A model generated the notes under the pieces. It searched no databases. It worked only from the letters and a program-made list of their open reading frames with translations, and was not told the origin of the DNA. This document shows, in pieces, positions 25,953 through 34,349 of a stretch of DNA of 34,543 nt. This DNA comes from Acidobacteriota bacterium (GTDB lineage: Bacteria > Acidobacteriota > Terriglobia > Terriglobales > Acidobacteriaceae), in assembly GCA_003224815.1 (NCBI GenBank), contig QHZW01000110.1:1-34543 (forward strand), given 5' to 3'. The first letter of the stretch is position 1. The number at the start of each line of letters is the position of its first letter. The translations under genes and the position numbers were made by a program.

Positions 25953-26065
25953 CGAGGCTAACTACAATGCGGGCCGGGGACAGCTTATGACCGTATCGGC
26001 TACGGAGACCTGCGAGCGAATGACTCCCACTTTTCCTCTGTCCAACTCTGGTATTCTCCACCTCA

Positions 26066-28966
26066 ATGGCTGTCTCCCGTAGGGTTCCCGCATTTTTACC
26101 TGATCCGAACCAGCAACACGCCATCGAGCACGTTTCTGGGCCCATGCTGGTCGTCGCTGGCGCTGGCACCGGCAAAACCACCGTCCTAACGCGCCGCATC
26201 GCCCGATTGGTTGAGACGGGACATGCTCGTCCCGACGAGATTCTTGCTGTCACCTACACCATCAATGCCGCCAACGAAATGCGGCAGCGCGTCCAGGCGG
26301 AACTCGGCAAAGCCGGCTCCAAAGGGCTGCAGGTTGAAACCTTTCACGCCTTTTGCAACAACCTGCTCATTGCGGAGAAGCGCGACTTCAACGTTCTCGA
26401 CGACAAACAGCTCTGGATCTTTCTCCGCCGTAACATCCGCGATTTGCGACTGAACTACTACGTTCGCGCCGCCAACACCGCTCAGTTTCTCGATCACCTG
26501 CTGGAATTTACTCGGCGCTGCCACGACGAACTTGTAGGTCCAGAGCAGTATGCCGAATATGTTCGCCGTGTCGAACGCGGCGAACTGCCGGTCCCACGCG
26601 TCAGCAAATCCAAAGACGCTGAGGAACTGAGCGATGAAGAGGTTCTGGGGCGCTGCCGCGAGATAGCTTTTGTATTTGAAACGGTCGAGGGCATGTTGCG
26701 CGAACGCAACTTCGGCACATTTAGTCACCAGATCCTCCGGGCCAACGACCTTCTCGCCTCAGATCCGGCTCTGCTCGAACGGACGCGCGCCCGCGCCCGC
26801 TTTGTTCTCGTCGACGAATTTCAAGACGCCAACTTCGCGCAGCTTAAAGTTCTTGAGAAGCTGGCTGGCTCGGATCAAAACATCTTCGCAGTCGGCGATC
26901 CCGATCAGGGTATCTACCGCTTTCGTGGAGCTTCCAGTGGAGCCTTTGAACTGTTCCAGAATGCGTTTCCCGAATCCAAGCTGGTAGTTCTTTCCAAAAA
27001 TCGCCGCTCGACCACGCCGATTCTCAAATGCGCGCACGCCATCATCGCCGAAAATCCTGAGTTTTCGTTGCAGTGCGGTACGGAGCAGTACCGCCGTGTA
27101 CCTCTTACCTCGGCTCGTGACGAAGAAAAGACTCAGCGCACGCCAAGCGAAATCTTTGAAAAATTGCAGGAATTAGAACCATGGGGTGGAGGCTTCGTAT
27201 CCGCTAGGGGTGCAGGTCAGATTCGTGAGGAAATCTCTAACATGGGAATTCAGCCGGTCCAGGCTGTCCTCGTTACCAGCTCCTTCATGGAAGCCAATGA
27301 TCTGGTTTCCACACTCATGGAACGCAAGCGTACCTCCCGCTGCGATTGGAAGGACATTGGCATTCTCTACCGAATCCACTCGCACCGCGACGAAGTTGCC
27401 GCCGAACTCGCAAAGAACGGCATTCCGTTTTCAATTGAAGGCTTGGATGTCCTGGACTCGCCTGAAATCCGCGACCTGCTCTCGTGCCTGGGGGCAGTGG
27501 TCTCGACTGGCGACAGCGCTGCGTGGTTGCGAGTTGCTGCGCTGCGACAATTCTCGGTCGATCCGGATCAGCTTCGCAGCGCGCTCAAAGCCTTGCCGCG
27601 AGACTCTGCTGCCTCCGTGGCGTTTGTACTTCCGAAATTAAAAGGCGGCGCAGCTCTACTGGAATCCGTCGAACAGGCAAAAAAGGAAGTTGCTGGAGTC
27701 AAAGCGTATCCAATGCTGCTGACCCTCTGCCGTCACTTCCAGATTCCCCGCGGCCCGGCAATTGACGCGTTGCTGCAATTTGCCAATCAATGGGAGCAGT
27801 ATCCGATTACCGAAAGTGGCACTCCCGCGGAGTTCCTCGAATATCTCGAGTATTTCCGTGAGGCGCACGGAACGATCCCGATTGCTTCCAGTGATGACGA
27901 CGAGAACACAGTCAAGCTGATGTCCGCGCACTCAGCCAAGGGGCTTGAGTTTGATTACGTTTTCATCCTTCGCGCCGTCACCAATTGCTTTCCCACGAGC
28001 TATCGTGAATCGCTGATCGAACTTCCTGACGATCTTCGAAGAACTCCACCTGGCTATCTTCGCGAACTGATGAAGCACCGCGAACTCAAGCTCTGGCTTA
28101 AAGAAAAAAACTGTCGTGAGTTCCAGACTGACATTTTTGGTGCCGCCGAGCCACAACTGCTCTCGCGTATCGGAGAGTGGGTCGAGAAATCTCCAGCCTC
28201 CGATCTGGCCAGCGCTCTCAGCGCCAGTGCATTGCAGAGCTACAAGATTTGCCCATTGCGATTCAAACTAGAGCGCGAGTGGCGCATTCCCTCCGATCCT
28301 TCCGCCGCCCTGCAGTACGGCGCCTCGATTCATCGTGTCCTGCACACATATTTCGAATCGGTGCGTCTGGGCCGTCCGAAAACCGATGCCGAAGTCCTCG
28401 ATCAGTTCCGCGCAGACCTCACCGAGGCTGGAATCGCCGACCGCTATCAGCACGATTTATATGAGCAGCAGGGAATTGCCCAGCTTACGGAATTCCTGTC
28501 CAAGGCCCCACAGCCTGACATTCTCCATAATGAAGAGCGTTTCAGTATCAAAATCGGAAGTACGACTCTCGTTGGCCGCATTGACCGCATGGATCGCGCA
28601 GCAGATGGGCACGTAATCGTCATTGATTACAAAACTGGCAAGCCGAAGTCGCAGGAAGACGCCGATGAAAGCTTGCAGCTCTCGATCTATGCTCTCGCCG
28701 CCCGCGAAAAGTGGGGATACATGGCCGAACGGCTCGTGCTTCATAATCTCGATGGGAATACTGCGATCAGCACTCATCGGGACGAGGCGCAGCTCAATGA
28801 AGCGAAACTGGAAGTTGAAGATATTGCGGGCAAGATTGCCTCAGGAAAGTTTGATCCGAAAAGCGGGCCGCACTGCGCATCCTGCGTCTATCGCGTGCTT
28901 TGCCCAAAAACTGAAAAGCGTCTTCCGCAGGCGCTTGTGCAATTGGCTGCCGGACACGTCAACTGA
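26066..28966 (+). CDS. UvrD-type helicase fused to RecB-family nuclease (AdnAB/AddAB-like)
   Basis: Single 966-aa chain with a superfamily 1A helicase followed by a PD-(D/E)XK nuclease. Helicase motifs: Q-motif region PDPNQQHAI, Walker A GAGTGKTT (about residues 32-39), Walker B VDEFQD (about 248-253), GDPDQGIYRFRGA (about 276), and motif V/VI-like LMSAHSAKGLEFDYVF. Nuclease: GRIDRMD (about 837) and VIDYKTGK (about 852) give the catalytic Asp and D-x-K. Cysteines at about 729 (KICPLR) and 937, 940 and 946 (HCASCVYRVLC) match the four-cysteine [4Fe-4S] clasp of AddB and AdnB nucleases. A role in end resection or recombination repair is inferred. No second subunit is adjacent, and the Arg-finger motif VI is not obvious. 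A small palindrome (about 26217-26236) encodes part of the helicase. Confidence 0.9.
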   Translation: MAVSRRVPAFLPDPNQQHAIEHVSGPMLVVAGAGTGKTTVLTRRIARLVETGHARPDEILAVTYTINAANEMRQRVQAELGKAGSKGLQVETFHAFCNNLLIAEKRDFNVLDDKQLWIFLRRNIRDLRLNYYVRAANTAQFLDHLLEFTRRCHDELVGPEQYAEYVRRVERGELPVPRVSKSKDAEELSDEEVLGRCREIAFVFETVEGMLRERNFGTFSHQILRANDLLASDPALLERTRARARFVLVDEFQDANFAQLKVLEKLAGSDQNIFAVGDPDQGIYRFRGASSGAFELFQNAFPESKLVVLSKNRRSTTPILKCAHAIIAENPEFSLQCGTEQYRRVPLTSARDEEKTQRTPSEIFEKLQELEPWGGGFVSARGAGQIREEISNMGIQPVQAVLVTSSFMEANDLVSTLMERKRTSRCDWKDIGILYRIHSHRDEVAAELAKNGIPFSIEGLDVLDSPEIRDLLSCLGAVVSTGDSAAWLRVAALRQFSVDPDQLRSALKALPRDSAASVAFVLPKLKGGAALLESVEQAKKEVAGVKAYPMLLTLCRHFQIPRGPAIDALLQFANQWEQYPITESGTPAEFLEYLEYFREAHGTIPIASSDDDENTVKLMSAHSAKGLEFDYVFILRAVTNCFPTSYRESLIELPDDLRRTPPGYLRELMKHRELKLWLKEKNCREFQTDIFGAAEPQLLSRIGEWVEKSPASDLASALSASALQSYKICPLRFKLEREWRIPSDPSAALQYGASIHRVLHTYFESVRLGRPKTDAEVLDQFRADLTEAGIADRYQHDLYEQQGIAQLTEFLSKAPQPDILHNEERFSIKIGSTTLVGRIDRMDRAADGHVIVIDYKTGKPKSQEDADESLQLSIYALAAREKWGYMAERLVLHNLDGNTAISTHRDEAQLNEAKLEVEDIAGKIASGKFDPKSGPHCASCVYRVLCPKTEKRLPQALVQLAAGHVN

Positions 28967-28985
28967 TTTCCTTCACAAAAACTTA

Positions 28986-29005
28986 GGGGACGCTTTCGCG
29001 TCCCC
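28986..29005. terminator. Bidirectional hairpin terminator
   Basis: GGGGACGC-tttc-GCGTCCCC, perfect eight-base stem. On the minus strand it is followed by TAAGTTTTTG, giving a good Rho-independent terminator for the tiny lysine-rich gene. On the plus strand it is followed by a weaker T-rich stretch after the helicase gene stop 19 bases before it. Confidence 0.75.
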
Positions 29006-29031
29006 GAGGTTTACTTTTGCGATCGGCCGAT

Positions 29032-29079
29032 TTAGTGCTTTTTCTTGGTGGCCTTCTTCGCCTTTTTCTTGGTTGCCAT
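29032..29079 (-). CDS. Tiny lysine-rich peptide (15 aa)
   Basis: Too short for the ORF track. The frame reads MATKKKAKKATKKKH and stops at TAA: eight lysines in fifteen residues, with no acidic residue. GGAAGGGAG lies about ten bases before the ATG. A TTGACT-17-TATACA promoter lies about 65 bases upstream, and a stem followed by a T-run lies 27 bases past the stop. It would be made from a transcript of roughly 160 bases on its own. The composition resembles the Lys/Ala-rich tails of bacterial histone-H1-like proteins, so nucleic-acid binding is a guess. Alternatively the transcript is a regulatory RNA and the peptide incidental. The combined signals make transcription likely; translation is less sure. 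Confidence 0.62.
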   Translation of the reverse strand: MATKKKAKKATKKKH

Positions 29080-29143
29080 GTTAACTATTCTCCCTTCCAT
29101 TGTTCATGGATGATGCAACGGTCTTTTGTTGCGACTGTCTGAA

Positions 29144-29172
29144 TGTATAGAGTCAATAAAATGCGAAGTCAA
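29144..29172 (-). promoter_or_regulatory. Sigma70 promoter of the lysine-rich peptide gene
   Basis: On the minus strand TTGACT (29167-29172), 17 bases, then TATACA (29144-29149). A second TTGACT-like copy lies inside the spacer. The predicted start near 29137 gives a leader of about 58 bases containing GCAAC-aaaagacc-GTTGC. This is one of the two best promoters in the window. Confidence 0.7.
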
Positions 29173-29266
29173 GCAAAAAATGACGAACGAGAACGAACGA
29201 AGTGCAGTACGAAAGTCATTTGCGATGAAGTCCATCACAAAATTCTCAGAGCGCACTCGAGATCCC

Positions 29267-29286
29267 AAGTGAATTTGAATTCACTT
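29267..29286. promoter_or_regulatory. Perfect AT-rich palindrome upstream of the thiolase gene
   Basis: AAGTGAATT-tg-AATTCACTT, perfect nine-base arms, in the 472-base region between the helicase gene and the thiolase gene. About 120 bases upstream of the thiolase -10 hexamer, so it could be an operator for either divergent unit. No regulator gene is adjacent. The rest of 29173-29400 shows no gene. Confidence 0.45.
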
Positions 29287-29403
29287 TCAGCTTGTCTCAA
29301 GACATTCTGAGCTATTCCAATCACGAACCGAATGGTCGATGCAGCGCTCATCATCACCGCTATGCAGCTCAGCGGGCGCGCCGGTCAAGGCTCCTCGCGC
29401 ATC

Positions 29404-29409
29404 TATAAT
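29404..29409 (+). promoter_or_regulatory. -10 hexamer of the thiolase gene
   Basis: Perfect TATAAT 29 bases before the thiolase ATG, with AGGAG between them as ribosome site. The -35 region is weak (GGTCAA at a short spacing), so an activator may be needed. The predicted leader is about 22 bases. Confidence 0.5.
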
Positions 29410-29438
29410 GTGTCGAGAGAAATCGCAGGAGCACACAT

Positions 29439-30632
29439 ATGTCCGCTGAAAATGAAGTCGTCATCATCTCCGGTTGTCGCACACCGGTGGGAAAATTTCA
29501 GGGCAGCTTGTCTGATTTAAGCGCCACCCAGCTCGGCGCAATTGTGGTGCGTGAAGCTGTGAAGCGGGCCGGCATCGATTCCGCTCAAGTCGACGAATGC
29601 ATCATGGGTAACGTGGTTTCCGCCGGTCTCGGACAGAATCCCGCGCGTCAGGCTGCGATCTACGGTGGACTCGCTCCCGAGGTTGGAGCCATGACTATCA
29701 ATAAAGTTTGCGGTTCTGGACTCAAAGCCGTTGGTCTTGCCGCACAGGCAATTCAGACCGGCAATAGCTCGTTGGTCATAGCTGGCGGCATGGAATCCAT
29801 GACTAACGCTCCTTATCTGTTGCCACAGGCCCGCAAAGGCTACCGTCTCGGCGATGCTCAAATCGTCGACTCGATGATTCGCGATGGCCTCTGGGATGTG
29901 TACAACGATTACCACATGGGTGTTACCGGCGAGAATGTAGCCGAAAAATACGGCATTACCCGCGAAGAGCAGGACGAGTTCGCGCTCAACTCACATCGCA
30001 AAGCAGTTTCGGCGATCAAAGAATGCCGCTTCAAATCACAGATAGTCCCGGTAGAGCTGCCTGCAAGAAAGAAAGGCGCCGCACCGGTCATCTTTGATAA
30101 AGACGAATCTCCTCGCGAAGACACCACTATCGAAATCCTGCGTTCACTCAAGCCCGCATTCAAGAAAGACGGAACTGTGACCGCCGGCAATGCTCCCGGA
30201 GTGAACGATGGCGCCGCGGCCGTGGTTGTGACAAGCGCTGCGAATGCCAAGCAACTTGGCGCGAAAGCGATGGTCCGCATGGTTGCTCAAGCGACCAGCG
30301 GGATTGATCCGAAGTGGGTCATGATGGCCCCCGTCGGTGCCGTTCGCAAACTGTGGCAGAAGACTGGCTGGAAGAACGAAGATGTGGATCTATACGAGCT
30401 GAACGAAGCTTTCGCGGTTCAGGCTCTCGGAGTTATGCGCGAACTTGACCTCAATCCTGAGAGGGTCAACGTGAACGGCGGAGCAGTTGCCATAGGCCAC
30501 CCTATTGGCGCTAGTGGCGCGCGCGTTCTGGTGACGTTGATCTACGAAATGATCCGCCGCGATGTACACCGCGGAATTGCGGCACTATGTCTGGGGGGCG
30601 GAAACGCCGTGGCTATGGCAGTCGAGCGGTAA
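29439..30632 (+). CDS. atoB: Acetyl-CoA C-acetyltransferase (thiolase)
   Basis: Degradative/biosynthetic thiolase (397 aa) that condenses two acetyl-CoA to acetoacetyl-CoA or cleaves it. The nucleophilic cysteine is C91 in [34 protein letters not shown] (catalytic histidine) and [14 protein letters not shown] (second cysteine) complete the active site. AGGAG precedes the ATG at a good distance. It stands alone, with a TATAAT hexamer upstream and a perfect palindrome downstream that can end transcription. No adjacent acyl-CoA dehydrogenase, CoA-transferase or PHB gene shows its pathway. The symbol is by family; thlA or phaA would be equally fair. Confidence 0.95.
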   Translation: MSAENEVVIISGCRTPVGKFQGSLSDLSATQLGAIVVREAVKRAGIDSAQVDECIMGNVVSAGLGQNPARQAAIYGGLAPEVGAMTINKVCGSGLKAVGLAAQAIQTGNSSLVIAGGMESMTNAPYLLPQARKGYRLGDAQIVDSMIRDGLWDVYNDYHMGVTGENVAEKYGITREEQDEFALNSHRKAVSAIKECRFKSQIVPVELPARKKGAAPVIFDKDESPREDTTIEILRSLKPAFKKDGTVTAGNAPGVNDGAAAVVVTSAANAKQLGAKAMVRMVAQATSGIDPKWVMMAPVGAVRKLWQKTGWKNEDVDLYELNEAFAVQALGVMRELDLNPERVNVNGGAVAIGHPIGASGARVLVTLIYEMIRRDVHRGIAALCLGGGNAVAMAVER

Positions 30633-30642
30633 TCAGAGGACA

Positions 30643-30669
30643 TTTGAGGTCGCAATTTGCGACCTCAAA
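30643..30669. repeat. 27-nt perfect palindrome past thiolase and ORF6N gene ends
   Basis: Arms TTTGAGGTCGCAA and TTGCGACCTCAAA around a central T. It lies 10 bases after the thiolase stop and 8 bases past the end of the ORF6N remnant, so it may terminate both. Apart from one base per arm and the outermost base it is the same sequence as the palindrome inside the ORF6N gene (30917..30945). Confidence 0.85.
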
Positions 30670-30677
30670 ACAACGTT

Positions 30678-31144
30678 TCAAGCGAGCGCGGCTAGAGCGA
30701 GCGTCTTGCGAGAAGAACCCTTGATACTGCTGACCGGCACTTCGAATCCAATGCGACGTCGCTTACGAACTGCTCGAATCATTAATTGCCGGATTGCTAG
30801 CATCAGGTCTTCAATCTTCTCATCATGATTTTCCCATCTCTGTTCAAGTTCCGCCAGCTTTGCTGCGAGTTGACGGTAAATGCATATGGCGGATAACGCC
30901 TTCCGCCATGCTCTTTACTTGAGGTCACAATTTGTGACCTCAAGTTTGCCGCTTCTCGTGCAGAAACTCGAAATACGAAATCTTCAGGAAATCGCTTTCG
31001 ATTGCGTTTGATTTGCTGGTTGAGATGCTTCACTTCCACTCCGTACAGTGTGGCCAAATCTGAATCAAGGATCACCTTCTGACCGCGTAGGAGCAGAATC
31101 CGGGAATTCACATGTCGTGCAATCGCCACTGGCGCCTTTTTCAT
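30678..31144 (-). pseudogene. ORF6N-domain (KilA-N-like) DNA-binding protein with internal deletion
   Basis: The N-terminal part is a clear ORF6N domain: SRILLLRGQKVILDSDLATLYGVEV-type start, NQQIKRNRKRFPEDFVF, LRSQIVTSS and RRYPPYAFT. I start at the ATG at 31144, with GGAG five bases upstream, rather than 31219. After PYAFT the frame continues into unrelated residues and stops at 30803. In another frame, from about 30878 to a TGA at 30678, the expected C-terminus appears (YRQLAAKLAELEQRWENHDE, AIRQLM). The segment usually between them (EQGVAMLSSVL-type, some 40 residues) is missing. A deletion not divisible by three therefore removed the middle and shifted the frame. ORF6N proteins are found in phages and mobile islands. 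Confidence 0.8.
30917..30945. repeat. 29-nt perfect palindrome inside the ORF6N gene
   Basis: Arms ACTTGAGGTCACAA and TTGTGACCTCAAGT (14 bases) around a central T, lying in the ORF6N frame where it encodes the conserved LRSQIVTSS stretch. It pairs with the 27-nt palindrome at 30643..30669, 274 bases away. Confidence 0.85.
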
Positions 31145-31340
31145 AGACTCTCCATGATTTGTTTGGACCCCTTTGCCCCACGAACTATAGAGCGAATTTT
31201 CCTCAGGAAACAAGTTCATCCGTCACACTCCGAATGTGACGTCTCACAGACTTTCCTTGTCCCGTCAATTAGAGTGATTGCGCCAAACCCTCGTCTTCCT
31301 CCCATATTTCCGTCGGAACGAGTACGCAGGCATTTCTCAC

Positions 31341-32892
31341 ATGCTTTACAAGACCCTCAGCGCCGCCGTGTACGGCATTGACGCCAGCATCATTGAAGTC
31401 GAGGTGGACGTTTCTGGCGTCAAGTGTGACGAGGACCACTTTCACACCGTCGGTTTACCCGATGCGGCGGTCCGTGAAAGCCGCGACCGGGTTCGCGCCG
31501 CACTTAGAAACTGCGGCTACGACATCCCGCTGACGCATATCACCATCAATCTTGCACCTGCAGATATCAAGAAAGAAGGTTCTGGATTTGACCTGCCTAT
31601 GGCGCTTGGAATCCTGGGTGCCTATGGTGGTTTGAATAAATAAGGACCTATCCGATTGCCTGTTCGTCGGCGAACTCTCGCTCGACGGCGGCATTCGCAA
31701 TGTTCGCGGCACCCTGCCGATTGCGATCGAAGCTCGGGGCCGCAAGATCTCACGCATTGTTGTTCCGGAAGTCAACGCCAAAGAAGCGGCCATGGTAAGC
31801 GGCATCTCGGTGTACCCGGTCAAGTCCCTTATTGATGTCGTCCATTTTGTGAACAGCGGAAACGGCATCCTTCCGGTCACAATTGACCAGCAGGCGCTCC
31901 TCAGCGAATCCCAACACTTTCCATCCGACTTCAAAGATGTCCGTGGCCAGCAAACCGCCAAACGAGCTCTCGAAGTCGCCTGCGCCGGCGGTCACAATAT
32001 TCTGATGATTGGCCCGCCAGGATCTGGCAAGACGATGCTCGCCAAGCGCGTTCCCACAATCCTGCCGCCGTTCACTTTTGAAGAGGCCCTGGAAACCACG
32101 AAAATCCACAGCGTGGCTGGCGTTCTCGACCCAGGGGCTGGACTCGTCGGCTGTCGCCCCTTCCGTTCCCCCCACCACACCATTTCTGACGCAGGACTGA
32201 TTGGCGGGGGCATCATTCCGCGCCCGGGCGAGGTCTCGCTTGCTCACAACGGCGTTCTTTTTTTAGACGAGCTGCCGGAGTTCCCGCGTAACGTGCTCGA
32301 AGTAATGCGCCAGCCACTTGAAGATGGCACTGTCTGCATCGCCCGCGCTTCCATGTCGTTGACGTTCCCGGCGCGTTTCATGCTTGCAGCGGCCATGAAC
32401 CCTTGTCCGTGCGGATTCTTCAATGACCGCTCACGCGAATGCCGCTGCACGCAGCCGATGGTTCAGCGATATATGCAGAAAATCTCCGGCCCGCTCATGG
32501 ATCGCATCGATATCCACATTGACGTTCCTGCTGTGAACTATAAGGAAATGCGTTCGGTGTCGGATCCGGAAGCCTCCGCGCAAATTCGAGAGCGCGGCAT
32601 GCGCGCCCGGAATATCCAGTTACGCCGTTTTGCTGGCACGCCTTTAGTCAAGGTTTTTTGCAATGCTCAAATGACCCCGCGGCACATTCGTACGTTTTGC
32701 GAACTCTCGCCCGATTGCGAGCGTCTGCTCGAACGCGCTATGACTCAGCAGGGACTGACTGCCCGTGCCCACGACCGCATATTAAAGGTTGCTCGAACCG
32801 TGGCCGATCTCGAGGGTGAGCAGGGAATTCAGCCCAAACACATTGCCGAAGCAATCCAGTACCGCATGCTTGATCGCAGCTTTTGGGCGTAG
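31341..32892 (+). pseudogene. comM: ComM/YifB Mg-chelatase-like AAA+ ATPase, interrupted by one extra base
   Basis: ComM is a hexameric helicase-like ATPase that helps branch migration during natural transformation. The gene starts at the ATG at 31341 (MLYKTLSAAVYGIDAS; the track start at 31278 is too early). It reads the N-terminal Lon-like/ChlI domain to GAYGGLNK, then hits TAA at 31641-31643. Dropping one base in AATAAATAAGG restores the frame, which continues [16 protein letters not shown] without a gap. The AAA+ core has [20 protein letters not shown] and RSPHHTIS; a Cys-rich [11 protein letters not shown] zinc region and the C-terminal domain end at 32892. Corrected length is about 516 aa, normal for the family. 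The second fragment alone (31792..32892) keeps the ATPase core but lacks the N-terminal domain. Confidence 0.88.
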
Positions 32893-32940
32893 ATGCGCCG
32901 CGACCAGGCGAAACGTTGCAGAGTTGGCAACAAAATCGAA

Positions 32941-32974
32941 TGCCGGCCCACGCTGAATGAGCGATGGACCGGCA
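32941..32974. terminator. Hairpin between convergent comM and metallophosphoesterase-like gene
   Basis: TGCCGGCCCA and TGGACCGGCA pair with one mismatch, and the inner GCT/AGC extends the stem. It lies 49 bases after the comM stop and 37 bases past the stop of the convergent gene, as expected for a shared terminator. No clear T-run follows on either side. Confidence 0.5.
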
Positions 32975-33010
32975 CATGGCAGTAGCTCCACAGATCTCTC
33001 AGGTCATTTC

Positions 33011-34117
33011 TCAAGGTGCTGGAACCGCGACCCGGTTGCCCGGAACGATCTGCTCCTGATACGCAAAAACCTCACGGCTGCTGGCGTCCACCAGGACCTT
33101 GAGCCAGTGAACGTCATTGGTGCCGTTCTCCTGATGGTCGCCAAACGTTTCAACGCGCGTGAAGTTTTCCAGTCTGCGCCCCTGCTCATCCAGGAAAGGT
33201 TTATCGATTCTAAAATAGTGGGAATCGCCATGCACGTAGACAACGGGCTTCTTGAAGGCGACTACCTGTTGCCGCAAAGCTACCAGGAAATCCTTAAAGC
33301 CATCAGCGAAACCGTCCGTCTCTGCCAGGGTCTTAGAGTCGCGTATCGGTGCGCGAGTGGCATCCGTCGCGTCGAATCCCGGATCGGCTTGCGAGATGAA
33401 CATGACGGCTGCCGAGTGCCGTTGGTTGGCTTCATCAAAAGTCTGTTGCGTCCAAGCGATGTCAGCCTGATTGCGCGCAGCGTACTCTGCGGGGTCAGGT
33501 GCCGTGTCGCAGAGATTGTTGCAGGAGCCTTGGATATTCAGGGTCGCGTATGTCACTCCGTTTACTGTCCAGCGCCGGTTCTCCACGCATGGCGTCGGAC
33601 CTCCCACTCCAGGACAGAGCGGCGTGGATTGTACTTCCTGGTGCAGCTGATGTTGGCCCAGAGTAAAGGGAGTGCTGAAGAACAGCGTTCGCTCAAAGTC
33701 CAGTTGAGCAAGCGATGAATATCCTGGTGTGCGGTCACAATCCACCCAGTCGTTATCTCCGGGAGTAAACGCAGCAGGCGCGCGAAGCGAGTTGAGATAC
33801 GAAAGACCTTGCGTGTAAACGGAGTCGGAGCACACGCTCGAACCACTTTTCAGATCGCCGTCGTGGACCGTGAACACCAGTTCCTGCGAGTTCATGTCAG
33901 CTATGAGATTGGTTACTCCTACCGTTGCCTGAACCGCGGAGTAGGGCAGATCACCCCAGAGCCCGATGGCGTAAGCCCCGCCGTTACCATGTCCTTGCGC
34001 CTGCCCGTTCTGCGCGACGCATGCAGTCACAAATGTGAGAAACATGGCTGTTAAGAGAACGATGTTCATGCCGCTGTTCTGTTCGAAGTTCAGTCGTCTT
34101 ATGCTGCCGATCTTCAT
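33011..34117 (-). CDS. Secreted metallophosphoesterase-like protein
   Basis: 368-aa exported protein. The N-terminus MKIGSIRRLNFEQNSG is followed by a hydrophobic segment (MNIVLLTAMFLTFVTACVAQ, residues 17-36); VTAC could be a lipobox or a signal-peptidase site. GAGGAAGAAGAG just upstream favours the ATG at 34117 over M17. Metallophosphoesterase-type motifs: GLWGDLPYS, VHDGDLKSG, FTPGDNDWVDC and VVYVHGDSHYFRI, the last like the GHxH metal motif. Cysteines in pairs (STPLCPGVGGPTPC, GSCNNLC) suggest disulfides. The substrate is unknown. It is the second exported phosphoesterase-like gene in this window but is not close in sequence to the first. It is convergent with comM. Confidence 0.78.
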   Translation of the reverse strand: MKIGSIRRLNFEQNSGMNIVLLTAMFLTFVTACVAQNGQAQGHGNGGAYAIGLWGDLPYSAVQATVGVTNLIADMNSQELVFTVHDGDLKSGSSVCSDSVYTQGLSYLNSLRAPAAFTPGDNDWVDCDRTPGYSSLAQLDFERTLFFSTPFTLGQHQLHQEVQSTPLCPGVGGPTPCVENRRWTVNGVTYATLNIQGSCNNLCDTAPDPAEYAARNQADIAWTQQTFDEANQRHSAAVMFISQADPGFDATDATRAPIRDSKTLAETDGFADGFKDFLVALRQQVVAFKKPVVYVHGDSHYFRIDKPFLDEQGRRLENFTRVETFGDHQENGTNDVHWLKVLVDASSREVFAYQEQIVPGNRVAVPAP

Positions 34118-34349
34118 TTACTCTTCTTCCTCGGGCGAGTGCCCTGATTTGAATTTTGAAAGCAGACCTGCTGGGCAATCTAGAGGAATTGTTTTTACAG
34201 AGGCGTAAATACTTCCTTAATACCTGATTTACTGCCGATTTATCGAACTCCTTGTTGCTCGCCTGACGCCAAACTCAACTGCTTACGCCATTTCCGCTGT
34301 CCCATTTCTGGAAGGCGCGGTCAGCGGTGAGCACGAACCCTTAAACAAA

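Noticed and set aside
26217-26236. Palindrome CGGGAC-atgctc-GTCCCG in the helicase gene as a second in-frame inserted repeat
   Set aside because: The encoded segment (VETGHARPDEIL) matches the usual length of this helicase region, so no insertion is evident; likely chance.
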